Shown piece by piece: positions 26,003 to 35,521 of a DNA stretch of 36,744 nt. The position numbers and the translations under genes were made by a program. Below the pieces are notes generated by a model. That model ran no database searches and was not told the origin of the DNA. It worked only from the letters and a program-made list of their open reading frames with translations. The stretch is from Asaia bogorensis (lineage in GTDB: Bacteria; Pseudomonadota; Alphaproteobacteria; Acetobacterales; Acetobacteraceae). The stretch covers positions 1-36,744 of the forward strand of contig CAMBRC010000039.1 of the NCBI GenBank assembly GCA_945869965.1, read 5' to 3'. Position 1 is the stretch's first letter; each line of letters opens with the position of its first letter.

Positions 26003-26371
26003 ATGATCTCCGTCGAATCCACACTTGAGGTCGCCGACAATTCCGGCGCTCGCCGGGTGCTGTGCATCAAGGTGCTGGGCGGCTCCAAGCGCAAGACCGC
26101 ATCGGTTGGCGACGTGATTGTCGTCTCGATCAAGGACGCCATTCCTCGCGGCAAGGTGAAGAAGGGTGAGGTGCACCAGGCTGTGATCGTGCGCACCAGT
26201 TTCCCGGTTCGCCGCGCCGATGGCAGCGCCATCCGCTTCGATCGCAACGCTGCTGTGCTGATCAACAAGCAGCAGGAACCAATCGGTACCCGCATCTTCG
26301 GCCCGGTGGTTCGCGAACTGCGCGCGCGCAAGTTCATGAAGATCATCTCGCTGGCGCCGGAGGTGCTGTGA
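26003..26371 (+). CDS. rplN: 50S ribosomal protein L14
   Basis: A 122-residue intersubunit-bridge protein and the first gene of the spc part. It contains [31 protein letters not shown] and FGPVVRELR. Its last base overlaps the rplX start (TGATG). Confidence 0.98.
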   Translation: MISVESTLEVADNSGARRVLCIKVLGGSKRKTASVGDVIVVSIKDAIPRGKVKKGEVHQAVIVRTSFPVRRADGSAIRFDRNAAVLINKQQEPIGTRIFGPVVRELRARKFMKIISLAPEVL

Positions 26372-26691
26372 TGGCCGCACGCATCAAGAAGGGCGACACT
26401 GTCCTGGTCATTAGCGGCGCTGATCGCGGCAAGCGCGGCGAAGTGCTGCGCGTGCAGCCGTCGGACAACCGCGCGGTTGTCCAGGGCGTCAATGTCGCCA
26501 AGAAGCACACCAAGCCGACTGGCATGGGAAGCCCGGGCGGTATCGTGAGCATCGAGGCGAGCGTGCATCTGTCCAACCTGAAGCTGGTCGACCCCAAGAC
26601 GGACAAGCCGACCAAAGTTGGCTTCCGGGTGCTGGACGATGGCCGCAAGGTACGCGTTGCCAAGGCTACCGGCAACGTGATCGAAAGCTGA
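26371..26691 (+). CDS. rplX: 50S ribosomal protein L24
   Basis: A 106-residue assembly initiator with an N-terminal KOW motif ([22 protein letters not shown]). I use the ATG at 26371, seven bases after GGAGG at 26359-26363, rather than the GTG three bases earlier. The [19 protein letters not shown] segment is diagnostic. rplE starts ten bases after its stop. Confidence 0.97.
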   Translation: MAARIKKGDTVLVISGADRGKRGEVLRVQPSDNRAVVQGVNVAKKHTKPTGMGSPGGIVSIEASVHLSNLKLVDPKTDKPTKVGFRVLDDGRKVRVAKATGNVIES

Positions 26692-26701
26692 GGAGATTGC
26701 G

Positions 26702-27433
26702 GTGAGCGACAAGAAGAAGTCGGCCGCCAAGGGCGGCAAGCCGGGCACCAAGTCAGGTGGCAAGGCTGGCGGCGCCAAGGCTGGCGGTGGCGGTCGTGGT
26801 GCGGCTCCCCCGACCAAGGCGGAATCGCGTGCAGCCCGCGGCGAGGTCACCTATGCCGTCGCCGCCGAGGTTTCCGCCGGCACGGGCGAGATGCCGCGCA
26901 TGCAGAAGCGTTACGTGGACGAAGTCCGCGCGGCAATGCTGACGGAGTTCGGCTACACGAACCCGATGCAGGTCCCCAAGCTCGACAAGATCGTGATCAA
27001 CATGGGTGTCGGCGAAGCTGCCGGCGACCAGAAGAAGCTCGACGCTGCGGTATCGGAACTGGCGCTGATCAGCGGCCAGAAGCCAATCAAGACAGTGGCG
27101 AAGAAGGCGATCGCGGGCTTCAAGATCCGTGCCGGCCTGCCGATCGGCTGCAAGGTGACGCTGCGCAAGACCCGGATGTACGAGTTCCTTGATCGCCTGG
27201 TCACCATCGCGCTGCCGCGCGTGCGCGATTTTCGCGGCATCGGCGCCACCAAGGGCTTCGACGGCCGTGGCAACTTCGCCATGGGCCTGAAGGAGCAGAT
27301 CGTGTTCCCCGAAATCGTCTACGACAAGGTCGACGAGATCCGCGGCATGGACATCGTGTTCGTGACGACAGCCAAGACCGATGCCGAAGCGAAGTCGCTG
27401 CTGAAGAAGTTTGATATTCCCTTCGTCGCTTGA
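26702..27433 (+). CDS. rplE: 50S ribosomal protein L5 with long N-terminal extension
   Basis: A 243-residue protein that binds 5S rRNA and contacts P-site tRNA. The normal L5 core begins near residue 64 ([16 protein letters not shown]) and includes [31 protein letters not shown], the [20 protein letters not shown] loop and [12 protein letters not shown]. About 60 residues precede it, rich in Lys, Gly and Ala ([17 protein letters not shown]). The extension is likely real: the GTG at 26702 has an AGGAG site and lies ten bases after rplX, whereas starting at the ATG at 26891 would leave an untranslated gap of about 200 bases in a tightly packed operon. Confidence 0.93.
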   Translation: MSDKKKSAAKGGKPGTKSGGKAGGAKAGGGGRGAAPPTKAESRAARGEVTYAVAAEVSAGTGEMPRMQKRYVDEVRAAMLTEFGYTNPMQVPKLDKIVINMGVGEAAGDQKKLDAAVSELALISGQKPIKTVAKKAIAGFKIRAGLPIGCKVTLRKTRMYEFLDRLVTIALPRVRDFRGIGATKGFDGRGNFAMGLKEQIVFPEIVYDKVDEIRGMDIVFVTTAKTDAEAKSLLKKFDIPFVA

Positions 27434-27544
27434 CGCGGGGCGCTTTCGCCGCGAGCGGCGGATGTGAGACTGGACTGCGAACTTAACGCCTACGAGTTGG
27501 AAAACCACTGGTCGCGGCCAGCAGGTTCCGGAGGGTAAGATAGG

Positions 27545-27850
27545 ATGGCCAAGACGTCCCAGGTCAACCGCAACGCCAAGCGTGAGCGGATGTCCGCGCG
27601 CGACAAGGCGAAGCGTTCCACGCTGAAGGCGATCGTCATGGATCGTACTCTGCCGGTGGAAGACCGTTTCGACGCGACGATGAAGCTGGCGCAGTTGCCG
27701 CGCAACGGTGCCAAGGTGCGCGTGCGCCTGCGCTGCGAGCTGACCGGCCGCGCGCGCGCAAATTATCGCAAGTTCAAGCTGAGCCGCATCGCGCTGCGCG
27801 ACCTCGCCAGTGCCGGGCAGATCCCCGGCATGGTGAAGGCGAGCTGGTAG
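27545..27850 (+). CDS. rpsN: 30S ribosomal protein S14 (long, zinc-independent type)
   Basis: A 101-residue protein of the 30S head. The long form without the CXXC zinc motif is typical of proteobacteria. It ends with the conserved [27 protein letters not shown] 111-base gap precedes it, larger than its neighbours' spacing, with a GGAGG ribosome-binding site before the ATG. Confidence 0.97.
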   Translation: MAKTSQVNRNAKRERMSARDKAKRSTLKAIVMDRTLPVEDRFDATMKLAQLPRNGAKVRVRLRCELTGRARANYRKFKLSRIALRDLASAGQIPGMVKASW

Positions 27851-27860
27851 GAGACGGCCC

Positions 27861-28259
27861 ATGTCAATGTCAGATCCGTTGGGCGATATGCTCACACGCA
27901 TCCGCAACGCCCAGCGCGCGCGTCATGCCGCCTGTGTCGCGCCCGCCTCCAAGCTGCGCGCAAATGTGCTCGATGCCCTCAAGCGCGAAGGCTTCATCCG
28001 CGGCTTCTCCGCCGAGGAACTGCGCCCCGGTGTGGCTCAGCTGCGCATCGAGTTGAAGTACAACGAGGGCGAACCGGTCATCAAGGAGATCACGCGCGTG
28101 TCCAAGCCGGGCCGTCGCGTCTACTCCAAGATCCAGGAGTTGCCCCGCGTCTATGCCGGGTTGGGAGTTTCGATTCTCTCCACCCCACGTGGCGTGTTGA
28201 GCGATGCCGAGGCCCGCGCTGCCAATGTTGGCGGCGAAGTCCTTTGCCGCGTGTTCTGA
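27861..28259 (+). CDS. rpsH: 30S ribosomal protein S8
   Basis: A 132-residue primary 16S rRNA binder of the central domain, and the translational repressor of the spc operon in Escherichia coli. It starts [18 protein letters not shown] and ends with [16 protein letters not shown] and GGEVLCRVF. rplF follows within ten bases. Confidence 0.98.
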   Translation: MSMSDPLGDMLTRIRNAQRARHAACVAPASKLRANVLDALKREGFIRGFSAEELRPGVAQLRIELKYNEGEPVIKEITRVSKPGRRVYSKIQELPRVYAGLGVSILSTPRGVLSDAEARAANVGGEVLCRVF

Positions 28260-28269
28260 GGAGGGTGGC

Positions 28270-28803
28270 ATGTCACGCGTAGGCAAGTACCCCGTCGAGG
28301 TTCCCGCTGGTGTCCAAGTGGCGCTCGCCGGCCGCATCCTCAGCGCCAAAGGCAAGCTTGGCGAGCTGACTCTGGCGCTCACTGACAACGTCGACGCCGA
28401 GGTTGAAGGCAACAAGGTCACCGTCAAGCCGCGCGGCAATTCGGCGCCGGCTCGGATGATGTGGGGAACCACGCGCGCCAATGTCGCTAACATGGTCAAG
28501 GGCGTGTCCGTGGGTTTCTCCAAGCAGATGGAGATCACTGGCACCGGCTATCGGGCCGCGGTTAACGGATCGAACTTGGTGATCAACCTAGGCTTCTCGC
28601 ATGATGTGGTCTATGCGATCCCCCCGGGGATCAAGGTCACCTGCGAGCGTCCCACGGCAATCAAGGTCGAAGGCGTGGACAAGCGTCTGGTCGGCCAGGT
28701 CTGCGCCGAGATCCGCGCCTGGCGTCCGCCCGAGCCCTACAAGGGCAAGGGCGTGAAGTTCGAGGGTGAGGCGATCCTCCGCAAGGAAGGTAAGAAGAAG
28801 TGA
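28270..28803 (+). CDS. rplF: 50S ribosomal protein L6
   Basis: A 177-residue protein near the sarcin-ricin loop. It starts [15 protein letters not shown]; longer in-frame starts lie in rpsH and are rejected. [23 protein letters not shown] and the C-terminal [13 protein letters not shown] are typical. The stop overlaps the rplR GTG start (GTGA). Confidence 0.98.
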   Translation: MSRVGKYPVEVPAGVQVALAGRILSAKGKLGELTLALTDNVDAEVEGNKVTVKPRGNSAPARMMWGTTRANVANMVKGVSVGFSKQMEITGTGYRAAVNGSNLVINLGFSHDVVYAIPPGIKVTCERPTAIKVEGVDKRLVGQVCAEIRAWRPPEPYKGKGVKFEGEAILRKEGKKK

Positions 28804-29162
28804 GCGTCAACAAGGATCTGCAGCAGCGCCGGCGTATTCGCCTGCGCTTCCAGCTACGCCGCAAGGCAATTGGCCGTCCGCGTTTGTCGGTATTCCGCTC
28901 GGGCAAGCACATCTACGCGCAGGTCATCGACGATACCGCCGGGCGCACCCTGGCGGCCGCGTCCAGCCTGGACGGAACGCTGCGCACGGCACTCAAGACC
29001 GGCGCGGACAAGGATGCGGCGACCGCCGTGGGCAAGCTGGTGGCCGAGCGTGCGCTCGCCGCTGGCGTGTCCAACGTGGTGTTCGACCGCGGGTCCTACT
29101 TGTATCACGGCCGCGTCAAGGCGCTGGCCGAAGCCGCCCGTGAGGGCGGATTGTCCTTCTAG
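28800..29162 (+). CDS. rplR: 50S ribosomal protein L18
   Basis: A 120-residue 5S rRNA-binding protein. It uses the GTG at 28800, overlapping the rplF stop, with a GGAAGG-type site just upstream. It includes [20 protein letters not shown] and the C-terminal [22 protein letters not shown], in which the family's usual Gly-Tyr pattern appears as GSYLYHG. Confidence 0.97.
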   Translation: MSVNKDLQQRRRIRLRFQLRRKAIGRPRLSVFRSGKHIYAQVIDDTAGRTLAAASSLDGTLRTALKTGADKDAATAVGKLVAERALAAGVSNVVFDRGSYLYHGRVKALAEAAREGGLSF

Positions 29163-29173
29163 GAAGCGAAGCA

Positions 29174-29767
29174 ATGGCACGTGAACCCAGGGATGGCGGC
29201 GGTGGCCGCGGCGGCCGGGATCGCGACCGCGATCGCGGCGGCGAGGGCGGCGACGACCTGATTGACAAGCTGGTCACCATTAACCGCGTGGCCAAGGTGG
29301 TGAAGGGTGGCCGTCGCTTCGCCTTTGCCGCACTGGTGGTGGTAGGCGATCAGAAGGGCCGCGTCGGCTACGGCGCCGGCAAGGCGCGCGAAGTTCCGGA
29401 AGCGATCCGCAAGGCAACCGAGCGGGCCAAGCGCGGCCTGATCCGCGTCCCGCTCAAGGAAGGCCGCACCTTGCATCATGATGTGCTGGGCCGTTACGGC
29501 GCCGGCGAAGTGATTCTGCGCAGCGCCGCGGCCGGCACCGGCATCATCGCCGGCGGCCCGATGCGCGCCGTGTTCGAGACGCTGGGGATCGGCGACGTCG
29601 TGGCCAAGAGCCTCGGCAGCCGCAACCCGCACAACATGGTCAAGGCGACCTTCGCCGCGCTGCAGCGTTGCGCCAGCCCGCGTTCGGTGGCGCAGCGTCG
29701 TGGCAAGAAGGTGTCGGACCTGATGGGCAAGCGCGACGCTCCGGCGCAGGAGGGGGCTGATGCCTGA
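29174..29767 (+). CDS. rpsE: 30S ribosomal protein S5
   Basis: A 197-residue protein of the mRNA entry site involved in translational accuracy. A Gly/Arg/Asp-rich N-terminus (about residues 4-28, with RDRDRDR) precedes the normal start of the fold at [41 protein letters not shown] and GRNP-like [12 protein letters not shown] follow. Such charged N-termini are common in alphaproteobacterial S5. The last eight bases overlap rpmD. Confidence 0.97.
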   Translation: MAREPRDGGGGRGGRDRDRDRGGEGGDDLIDKLVTINRVAKVVKGGRRFAFAALVVVGDQKGRVGYGAGKAREVPEAIRKATERAKRGLIRVPLKEGRTLHHDVLGRYGAGEVILRSAAAGTGIIAGGPMRAVFETLGIGDVVAKSLGSRNPHNMVKATFAALQRCASPRSVAQRRGKKVSDLMGKRDAPAQEGADA

Positions 29768-29951
29768 TCCCAAGAAGACCGTGAAGGTCACCCAGATCGC
29801 CTCCGTGGCCGGGCGCAAGCCTGGCCAGAAGGAGACCCTGATGGGGCTCGGCCTGAACAAGATCCGCCGTTCGCGCGAATTGGAGGATACCCCCTCCGTG
29901 CGCGGCATGATTCGCAAGGTTGCCCACCTTGTGAAGGTCGACGAGTCCTGA
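29760..29951 (+). CDS. rpmD: 50S ribosomal protein L30
   Basis: A 63-residue protein with the pattern [20 protein letters not shown], then [20 protein letters not shown] and a hydrophobic end. The start overlaps the rpsE stop by eight bases, consistent with coupled translation. rplO follows after 27 bases. Confidence 0.96.
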   Translation: MPDPKKTVKVTQIASVAGRKPGQKETLMGLGLNKIRRSRELEDTPSVRGMIRKVAHLVKVDES

Positions 29952-29978
29952 GCCGGCGACGGTTCTGAGGAGACTGCA

Positions 29979-30464
29979 ATGAATCTCAACGAACTGCGCG
30001 ACAACGCAGGCTCGCGCCTGAAGTCCAAGCGCCTCGGCCGCGGCATCGGTTCCGGTAAGGGCAAGACCTCCGGCAAGGGCGTCAAAGGGCAGAAGGCACG
30101 CGAAGGCGTTGCCCTGAACGGCTTCGAAGGCGGCCAGCTGCCGATCTACCGCCGTCTGCCGAAGCGTGGCTTCAAGAACATCTTCCGCAAGGAATATGCC
30201 CCCGTGAACCTCGGTGCGCTGGCGAAGGCGATCGAGGCCGGCCGTATCGATGCTGGACAGCCGATCACCGAGGCCACGCTGGCGGCGGCCGGCCTGGTGC
30301 GCGGCAGCAAGGTTACCGGCGTTCGCCTGCTGGCAAATGGTGAGATCGGCCGCGCGGTGACGATCACCGTGTCGGGCGCCTCAGCGACTGCCATTGCTGC
30401 TGTTGAGGCTGCTGGCGGTACCGTGACCACCACCGTCGCCAAGAAGGCTTCGGCTGCTGCCTAA
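29979..30464 (+). CDS. rplO: 50S ribosomal protein L15
   Basis: A 161-residue late-assembly protein. It begins [20 protein letters not shown] and has the Gly-rich [18 protein letters not shown] region, then [17 protein letters not shown]. It ends in an Ala/Val/Thr-rich tail. The following 211-base gap to secY contains a palindromic repeat. Confidence 0.98.
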   Translation: MNLNELRDNAGSRLKSKRLGRGIGSGKGKTSGKGVKGQKAREGVALNGFEGGQLPIYRRLPKRGFKNIFRKEYAPVNLGALAKAIEAGRIDAGQPITEATLAAAGLVRGSKVTGVRLLANGEIGRAVTITVSGASATAIAAVEAAGGTVTTTVAKKASAAA

Positions 30465-30470
30465 GGAAGG

Positions 30471-30540
30471 CCAGGGGCTTTGCCCCTGGACCCCAGCAGG
30501 GGGCCGAGCCCCCTGCACCCTCATCACTTAAGGGTCCAGG
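30471..30540. repeat. Palindromic intergenic repeat, copy 2 (rplO-secY gap)
   Basis: Perfect hairpins CCAGGGGC/GCCCCTGG (30471-30478 with 30482-30489) and GCAGGGGGC/GCCCCCTGC (30496-30504 with 30508-30516) are enclosed by CCTGGACCC (30486-30494) pairing with GGGTCCAGG (30532-30540). This is the layout of the copy at 191-285. It lies inside the spc operon only a few bases after the rplO stop. No T-run follows, so transcription into secY is probably not blocked completely. Confidence 0.75.
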
Positions 30541-30621
30541 AGGGCTTGGCTGCTTGGTAGGGTGTGGGGGACGAAGTCCCTGACCTTTCACCGCACCGCC
30601 CGGCACGCTATGTAGTGCAGG

Positions 30622-30652
30622 ACGGCGCCTCGGGACGACCCGCTGGCGCCGT
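30622..30652 (+). promoter_or_regulatory. Hairpin in the secY leader
   Basis: ACGGCGCC (30622-30629) pairs with GGCGCCGT (30645-30652), and inside CGGG (30631-30634) pairs with CCCG (30639-30642). It ends 23 bases before the secY ATG, just upstream of the GGGGA binding site at 30662-30666. It may affect secY translation or protect a processed mRNA end; this is inferred from position only. Confidence 0.5.
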
Positions 30653-30675
30653 TGGCATGATGGGGATTTTGATCG

Positions 30676-32022
30676 ATGGCGTCGGCGGCCGAACAGCTCG
30701 CGGCAAACCTGAATTTCTCGACCTTTTCCAAGGCGACCGAGCTAAAGAAGCGAATCTGGTTCACTCTCGGCGCCCTGATTGTCTATCGCATCGGGACATA
30801 CATCCCGGTGCCGGGCGTCGACGCCTCGGTGATGGGCGAGATGCTCGCCCAGCACGGCGGCGGCATCCTGGGCATGTTCGACATGTTCTCGGGCGGCGCG
30901 CTCGGCCGCATGACCGTTTTCGCGCTCAATATAATGCCGTACATCAGTGCGAGCATCATCCTGCAGCTGATGACCGCGGCGGTCCCCGCGTTGGAAACCC
31001 TCAAGAAAGAGGGTGAGCAAGGCCGCAAGAAGATCAACCAGTACACCCGCTACCTGACGGTGGTCATCGCCATCGTTCAGTCCTATGGCATCGCCGTCGG
31101 GCTCGAAGGCATGCGCGGCAGCTTCGGCGCCGCGGTGATCGACCCCGGCATGTTCTTCCGCCTGTCCTGCGTCGTCTCCCTGGTCGGCGGCACCATGTTC
31201 CTGATGTGGCTGGGCGAGCAGATCACCGCGCGCGGCATCGGCAACGGCATTAGCCTGATCATCATGGCTGGCATCGTCGCCAACCTGCCCAGTGCGCTGG
31301 CATCGCTGTTCGAGCTTGGCCGGACCGGTGCGCTCAGCCCGTTCTTCATCGTCGCCTTCCTGTTCATCGCCGCCGGCGTGGTGATGTTCATCGTCTTCAT
31401 CGAGCGCGCCCAGCGCCGCATCGTGATTCAGTATCCCAAGCGCCAGGTCGGCAACCGCATGTTCGGCGGCGACTCCACCCACATGCCGCTGAAGATCAAC
31501 ACCTCTGGCGTCATCCCACCGATCTTCGCCAGCTCGATTCTGTTGATCCCCGCCACCATTTCCGGCTTCTCCAACGTCACCGCCGAACCTGGCATCCTGT
31601 CCAGCATCGGCGCCGCCCTGGCGCATGGCACGCCGCTGTACATGCTCACCTACGCCGGCATGATCATCTTCTTCAGCTACTTCTACACCGCAGTCGTCTT
31701 CAATCCCGAGGAGACGGCCGACAATCTGAAGAAGCACGGCGGCTTCATCCCCGGCATCCGCCCGGGTACCGCGACGGCAAGCTACTTCGACACAATCCTG
31801 ACCCGGCTTACGACCATCGGCGCGATCTACCTCTGCATCGTCTGCCTGCTGCCGGAGGTGCTGATCAGCCAGTACGGCGTGCCGTTCTACTTCGGCGGCA
31901 CCAGCGTGATGATCATCGTCTCCGTCACCATGGACACGGTGACCCAGGTCCAGTCGCATCTCCTCGCCCATCAATACGAGGGGCTGATCAAGAAGGCGCG
32001 CGTGAAAGGAAGAGGCCGGTGA
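30676..32022 (+). CDS. secY: Protein translocase subunit SecY
   Basis: A 448-residue core channel of the Sec translocon in the inner membrane, with ten transmembrane helices. Conserved parts include [13 protein letters not shown] (helix 1), the plug region with [21 protein letters not shown]-like sequence, [12 protein letters not shown] in cytoplasmic loop C4, and [15 protein letters not shown] in helix 7. The cytoplasmic C5 loop contains the functionally important Arg in PGIRPGTAT. It is followed by adk with a GTGA overlap. It is preceded by an unusually long gap with a repeat and a hairpin. Confidence 0.98.
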   Translation: MASAAEQLAANLNFSTFSKATELKKRIWFTLGALIVYRIGTYIPVPGVDASVMGEMLAQHGGGILGMFDMFSGGALGRMTVFALNIMPYISASIILQLMTAAVPALETLKKEGEQGRKKINQYTRYLTVVIAIVQSYGIAVGLEGMRGSFGAAVIDPGMFFRLSCVVSLVGGTMFLMWLGEQITARGIGNGISLIIMAGIVANLPSALASLFELGRTGALSPFFIVAFLFIAAGVVMFIVFIERAQRRIVIQYPKRQVGNRMFGGDSTHMPLKINTSGVIPPIFASSILLIPATISGFSNVTAEPGILSSIGAALAHGTPLYMLTYAGMIIFFSYFYTAVVFNPEETADNLKKHGGFIPGIRPGTATASYFDTILTRLTTIGAIYLCIVCLLPEVLISQYGVPFYFGGTSVMIIVSVTMDTVTQVQSHLLAHQYEGLIKKARVKGRGR

Positions 32023-32687
32023 ATCTGATCCTGCTCGGGCCCCCGGGGGCCGGTAAGGGCACCCAGGCGAAGCGGCTGCAAGACCGCTACGGTATCGTGC
32101 AGATCTCCACTGGCGACATGCTGCGCGCCGAGGTAGCCGCCGGTAGCGAAGTCGGGCTCCAGGCCAAAGCGGTCATGGCCGCCGGACAGCTCGTATCCGA
32201 CGACATCCTGATCCGCATGCTGGCCGGCCGCATTGCCCGCCCCGACTGCGCCCGTGGCTTCATCCTCGACGGCTTCCCCCGCACCGTGCCGCAAGCCCAG
32301 GCGCTGGACGGCATGCTGGCCGCCCAGAGCCGTCCGCTTGATGCTGTGATCGAACTTAAGGTCGACGACGCCGCCCTGGTCGAACGCATTGCCGGCCGCT
32401 ACACCTGCGCGAAGTGCGGCGAGGGCTACAATGACGAATTGCAGCCCCCAAAAATTTCTGGCGTCTGCGACCGTTGCGGCGGCACCGAGTTCACCCGCCG
32501 CGCCGATGACAACCGTGAAACCGTCGGCGCGCGCTTGATTGCCTACCACAACCAAACCGCGCCGATCCTGCCGCACTACGCCGCCCACGGCCGGTTGCAT
32601 GCGGTAGACGGCATGGCCGATCCCGACTCGGTAACCCAGCAACTCCTTGCACTGCTCGATCCGCTGGCCCGGGCGGCGCACCCCTAA
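32019..32687 (+). CDS. adk: Adenylate kinase with zinc-type LID
   Basis: A 222-residue cytoplasmic enzyme interconverting ATP + AMP and 2 ADP. The P-loop GPPGAGKGT is at residues 7-15, STGDMLR follows, and the AMP-site segment [13 protein letters not shown] is clear. The LID carries four cysteines (130, 133, 150, 153), the zinc-binding type also found in Gram-positive bacteria, rather than the hydrogen-bonded type of enterobacteria. It starts with a GTG that overlaps the secY stop. The secY-adk-rpsM order is common in alphaproteobacteria. Confidence 0.97.
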   Translation: MNLILLGPPGAGKGTQAKRLQDRYGIVQISTGDMLRAEVAAGSEVGLQAKAVMAAGQLVSDDILIRMLAGRIARPDCARGFILDGFPRTVPQAQALDGMLAAQSRPLDAVIELKVDDAALVERIAGRYTCAKCGEGYNDELQPPKISGVCDRCGGTEFTRRADDNRETVGARLIAYHNQTAPILPHYAAHGRLHAVDGMADPDSVTQQLLALLDPLARAAHP

Positions 32688-32699
32688 GCAATGGCATCG

Positions 32700-32724
32700 C
32701 AGCCCCGCGTTTGCCGAGGGGCTG
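32700..32724 (+). terminator. Weak terminator-like hairpin after adk
   Basis: CAGCCCC (32700-32706) pairs with GGGGCTG (32718-32724), followed only by a short ATTTG tail. Its place between adk and the promoter at 32762 fits a partial stop for the spc transcript, but the missing T-run makes it weak. Confidence 0.4.
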
Positions 32725-32761
32725 GATTTGCCCCGCCTCACGCGGATTTGATGTCACCGCG

Positions 32762-32789
32762 TTGACTCACAGAGGGCCGCCGCTATAGT
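32762..32789 (+). promoter_or_regulatory. Sigma-70-type promoter of rpsM-rpsK-rpoA-rplQ
   Basis: TTGACT (32762-32767), a 16-base spacer and TATAGT (32784-32789) form the best promoter match in the window. Transcription would start near 32796, giving a leader of about 147 bases before rpsM. It gives the RNA polymerase alpha gene independent transcription from the spc cluster. Confidence 0.75.
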
Positions 32790-32876
32790 GCGCGCCCTTG
32801 GAGACCCGATCCTCGTGGCGGTCGCCGCCTGTTTTGTTTGCGGTCGACGTAAGTCGGCAATTCGGATTTCGCGTAG

Positions 32877-32925
32877 ATCGGGTTTGAGCCCGATGTTGAA
32901 GGACCGATCGGGCGAGAGCTCGATC
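32877..32925 (+). promoter_or_regulatory. rpsM leader with mutually exclusive pairings
   Basis: ATCGGG (32877-32882) can pair with CCCGAT (32889-32894). The same CCCGAT can instead pair with a second ATCGGG at 32907-32912. The second copy can also form GATCG/CGATC (32906-32910 with 32921-32925), which ends five bases before the AGGAG binding site at 32930-32934. Competing stems next to a start codon are typical of ribosomal-protein autoregulatory leaders. In Escherichia coli the alpha operon leader is bound by S4, but rpsD is not in this cluster. Confidence 0.45.
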
Positions 32926-32942
32926 CGACAGGAGTATACGGC

Positions 32943-33320
32943 GTGGCGCGTATTGCCGGCGTTAACATCCCGACCAACAAACGGGTGACCATCAGCCTTC
33001 GCTACATCTACGGTATCGGCCCGGCCAAGGCGCAGGAGATCTGCACCCATCTTGGCATCCCCGATGACCGCCGGGTGAACCAGCTCTCCGACGAGGAGGT
33101 GCTGCGCATCCGCGAGATCGTCGATCGCGACTACCGCGTCGAAGGTGATCTGCGCCGCGAAGTGTCGATGAACATCAAGCGCCTGATGGACCTGGGCTGC
33201 TACCGCGGCCTGCGCCATCGTCGCGGCCTGCCGGTTCGCGGCCAGCGCACCCACACCAACGCCCGCACCCGCAAGGGCAAGGCCGTGGCCATCGCCGGCA
33301 AGAAGAAGGTCACGAAGTAG
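32943..33320 (+). CDS. rpsM: 30S ribosomal protein S13
   Basis: A 125-residue protein of the 30S head that bridges to L5 and contacts P-site tRNA. It uses a GTG start with AGGAG eight bases upstream. [33 protein letters not shown] and [22 protein letters not shown] are diagnostic. It is the first gene after the promoter at 32762. Confidence 0.98.
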   Translation: MARIAGVNIPTNKRVTISLRYIYGIGPAKAQEICTHLGIPDDRRVNQLSDEEVLRIREIVDRDYRVEGDLRREVSMNIKRLMDLGCYRGLRHRRGLPVRGQRTHTNARTRKGKAVAIAGKKKVTK

Positions 33321-33427
33321 CCTTCCAGCGCTTTGCTCGGCGGCCCTTCGCCCACCTTTGCTTATGCAGCGGCGAGTCCCGGGTTCGGGATGCGCCCGCT
33401 GTCATTGTTTGAACAGGATCACCTCTG

Positions 33428-33820
<393 letters not shown>

Positions 33821-33848
33821 TCCGGCGTCGCCGCCGCACCTGAGTCTG

Positions 33849-33878
33849 GCAGCACTCCCGCCGTCCGGGAGGTGCTGC
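33849..33878 (+). promoter_or_regulatory. Hairpin in the rpsK-rpoA gap
   Basis: GCAGCAC (33849-33855) pairs with GTGCTGC (33872-33878), and TCCC (33856-33859) pairs with GGGA (33867-33870) with one bulged G. A pyrimidine-rich TCCCTTCC follows. It may serve as a processing or partial termination point tuning rpoA relative to the ribosomal proteins. Confidence 0.5.
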
Positions 33879-33934
33879 TCCCTTCCATTGCGGACCAAGC
33901 CGCTTAGGGCCGCGTCCCAACAGGGCATCCATCC

Positions 33935-34966
33935 ATGAGACTGAGCGTCGTCTTGCAGAAGAACTGGGATTCGCTGATCAAGCCGGAAAAACTCGGCGTC
34001 GAGTTCGGCTCCGATCCCACCAAGACCGCCACCATCGTCGCCGAGCCGCTGGAGCGTGGCTTCGGCATGACGCTGGGCAACGCGCTGCGTCGCATCCTCC
34101 TGTCGTCCTTGCAGGGCGCCGCGGTGACTGCCGTGCAGATCGACGGTGTGCTGCATGAGTTCAGCAGCATTGCCGGCGTCCGCGAAGACGTCACCGACAT
34201 CGTGCTGAACATCAAGCAGCTCGCCCTGCGCATGCACGGCGAGGGCCCGAAGCGCATGATGCTGAACGCCACCGGCCCCGGCGAGGTCAAGGCCAGCCAG
34301 ATCCAGACCGGCCACGACATCGAGGTGATGAACCCCGACCTGGTCATCTGCACGCTCGATGACGGCGTCAAGCTCGGCATGGAGTTCACTGTCCAGATGG
34401 GCAAGGGCTACGTCCCCGCCTCGGCCAACCGCCCTGAAGACGCCCCGATCGGCCTGATCCCGGTCGATGCCATCTATTCCCCGGTGCGCCGCGTCTCGTA
34501 CCGCGTCGAGCCGACTCGCGTCGGCCAGGTCACCGACTACGACAAGCTGCTGCTCCAGGTCGAAACCAACGGTGCCGTCGGCCCCGAGGACGCAGTCGCC
34601 GTCGCCGCGCGCATCCTGCAAGACCAGCTCAAGCTGTTCATCAACTTCGACGAGCCGCAGGCCGCCCGCTTGGAAGAGCCGCAGGATGACCTGCCGTTCA
34701 ACCGCAACCTGCTGCGCAAGGTCGACGAGCTCGAACTGTCGGTCCGCAGCGCCAACTGCCTGAAGAACGACAACATCGTCTACATCGGCGATCTCGTGCA
34801 GAAATCCGAACAGGAAATGCTGCGCACGCCGAACTTCGGCCGCAAGTCCCTCAACGAGATCAAGGAGGTCCTGTCGTCGATGGGCCTCGCGCTGGGCATG
34901 AGCGTCACCGGCTGGCCGCCCGAGAACATCGAAGACCTCGCCAAAAGGCTCGAAGAGCCGTTCTGA
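33935..34966 (+). CDS. rpoA: DNA-directed RNA polymerase, alpha subunit
   Basis: A 343-residue subunit; its dimer nucleates polymerase assembly and its C-terminal domain binds UP elements and activators. The N-terminal domain has [20 protein letters not shown]. The C-terminal domain has [21 protein letters not shown], with Arg271 matching DNA-contacting Arg265 of Escherichia coli, then [16 protein letters not shown]. Length is slightly greater than in enterobacteria, as is normal for alphaproteobacteria. The last 20 bases including the stop are repeated downstream. Confidence 0.98.
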   Translation: MRLSVVLQKNWDSLIKPEKLGVEFGSDPTKTATIVAEPLERGFGMTLGNALRRILLSSLQGAAVTAVQIDGVLHEFSSIAGVREDVTDIVLNIKQLALRMHGEGPKRMMLNATGPGEVKASQIQTGHDIEVMNPDLVICTLDDGVKLGMEFTVQMGKGYVPASANRPEDAPIGLIPVDAIYSPVRRVSYRVEPTRVGQVTDYDKLLLQVETNGAVGPEDAVAVAARILQDQLKLFINFDEPQAARLEEPQDDLPFNRNLLRKVDELELSVRSANCLKNDNIVYIGDLVQKSEQEMLRTPNFGRKSLNEIKEVLSSMGLALGMSVTGWPPENIEDLAKRLEEPF

Positions 34967-34995
34967 CCTGATAGCGGCTCGAAGAGCCGTTCTGA
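34947..34995 (+). repeat. Tandem duplication of the rpoA 3' end
   Basis: An exact 20-base direct repeat occupies 34947-34966 (last rpoA codons and stop) and 34976-34995 (non-coding), offset by 29 bases. Each copy contains the short palindrome GGCTC/GAGCC with a GAA loop. The second copy lies about 20 bases before rplQ. Confidence 0.9.
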
Positions 34996-35016
34996 AGCTG
35001 AGATAGGAATCATCCC

Positions 35017-35439
35017 ATGCGCCATGGCGTTGCCGGACGTAAGTTAAACGTCACCTCCACCCATCGCTTCGCCATGTTCCGCAACATGGCCAATGCGCTG
35101 ATCAAGCACGAGCAGATCACCACCACCCTGCCCAAGGCCAAGGAGCTGCGGCCAGTCGCCGAGAAGCTCATCACCCTGGGAAAGCGCGGCGGCCTGCACG
35201 CCCGCCGTCAGGCCTACGCCCAGCTGCGCGACGACGTCATGGTGTCCAAGCTCTTCAGCACCCTGGCCGAACGCTACAAGGGTCGCGCCGGCGGCTATTG
35301 CCGCGTGCTCAAGGCCGGCATCCGCTACGGCGACGCCGCCGACATGGCGGTGATCGAACTGATCGACCGCGACCCCTCGGCGAAGGGGCAAGATAGCGGC
35401 CCGGTCGCCGAACGCGCCGACGACTCCGAGAGCGAGTGA
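35017..35439 (+). CDS. rplQ: 50S ribosomal protein L17
   Basis: A 140-residue protein near the tunnel exit and the last gene of the alpha cluster. It begins [17 protein letters not shown], followed by [29 protein letters not shown] and [20 protein letters not shown]. The acidic tail ends ERADDSESE. An intrinsic terminator follows. Confidence 0.98.
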   Translation: MRHGVAGRKLNVTSTHRFAMFRNMANALIKHEQITTTLPKAKELRPVAEKLITLGKRGGLHARRQAYAQLRDDVMVSKLFSTLAERYKGRAGGYCRVLKAGIRYGDAADMAVIELIDRDPSAKGQDSGPVAERADDSESE

Positions 35440-35465
35440 TATTCGCCCCGCCGAGCTGATCCAAG

Positions 35466-35491
35466 GAAAACCGGCCGCAAGGTCGGTTTTC
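35466..35491 (+). terminator. Intrinsic terminator after rplQ
   Basis: GAAAACCGGCC (35466-35476) pairs with GGTCGGTTTTC (35481-35491) around a GCAA tetraloop, with one G-T pair. The T tract forms part of the descending arm. It closes the ribosomal cluster 31 bases before the next gene. Confidence 0.8.
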
Positions 35492-35521
35492 TGCATTCTG
35501 GGGAAGAAGCAGCCAACCACC

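Noticed and set aside
30576-30617. Promoter for secY in the rplO-secY gap (TTTCAC, 17 bases, TATGTA)
   Set aside because: The -35 match is poor and the -10 only partial; I could not distinguish it from chance.
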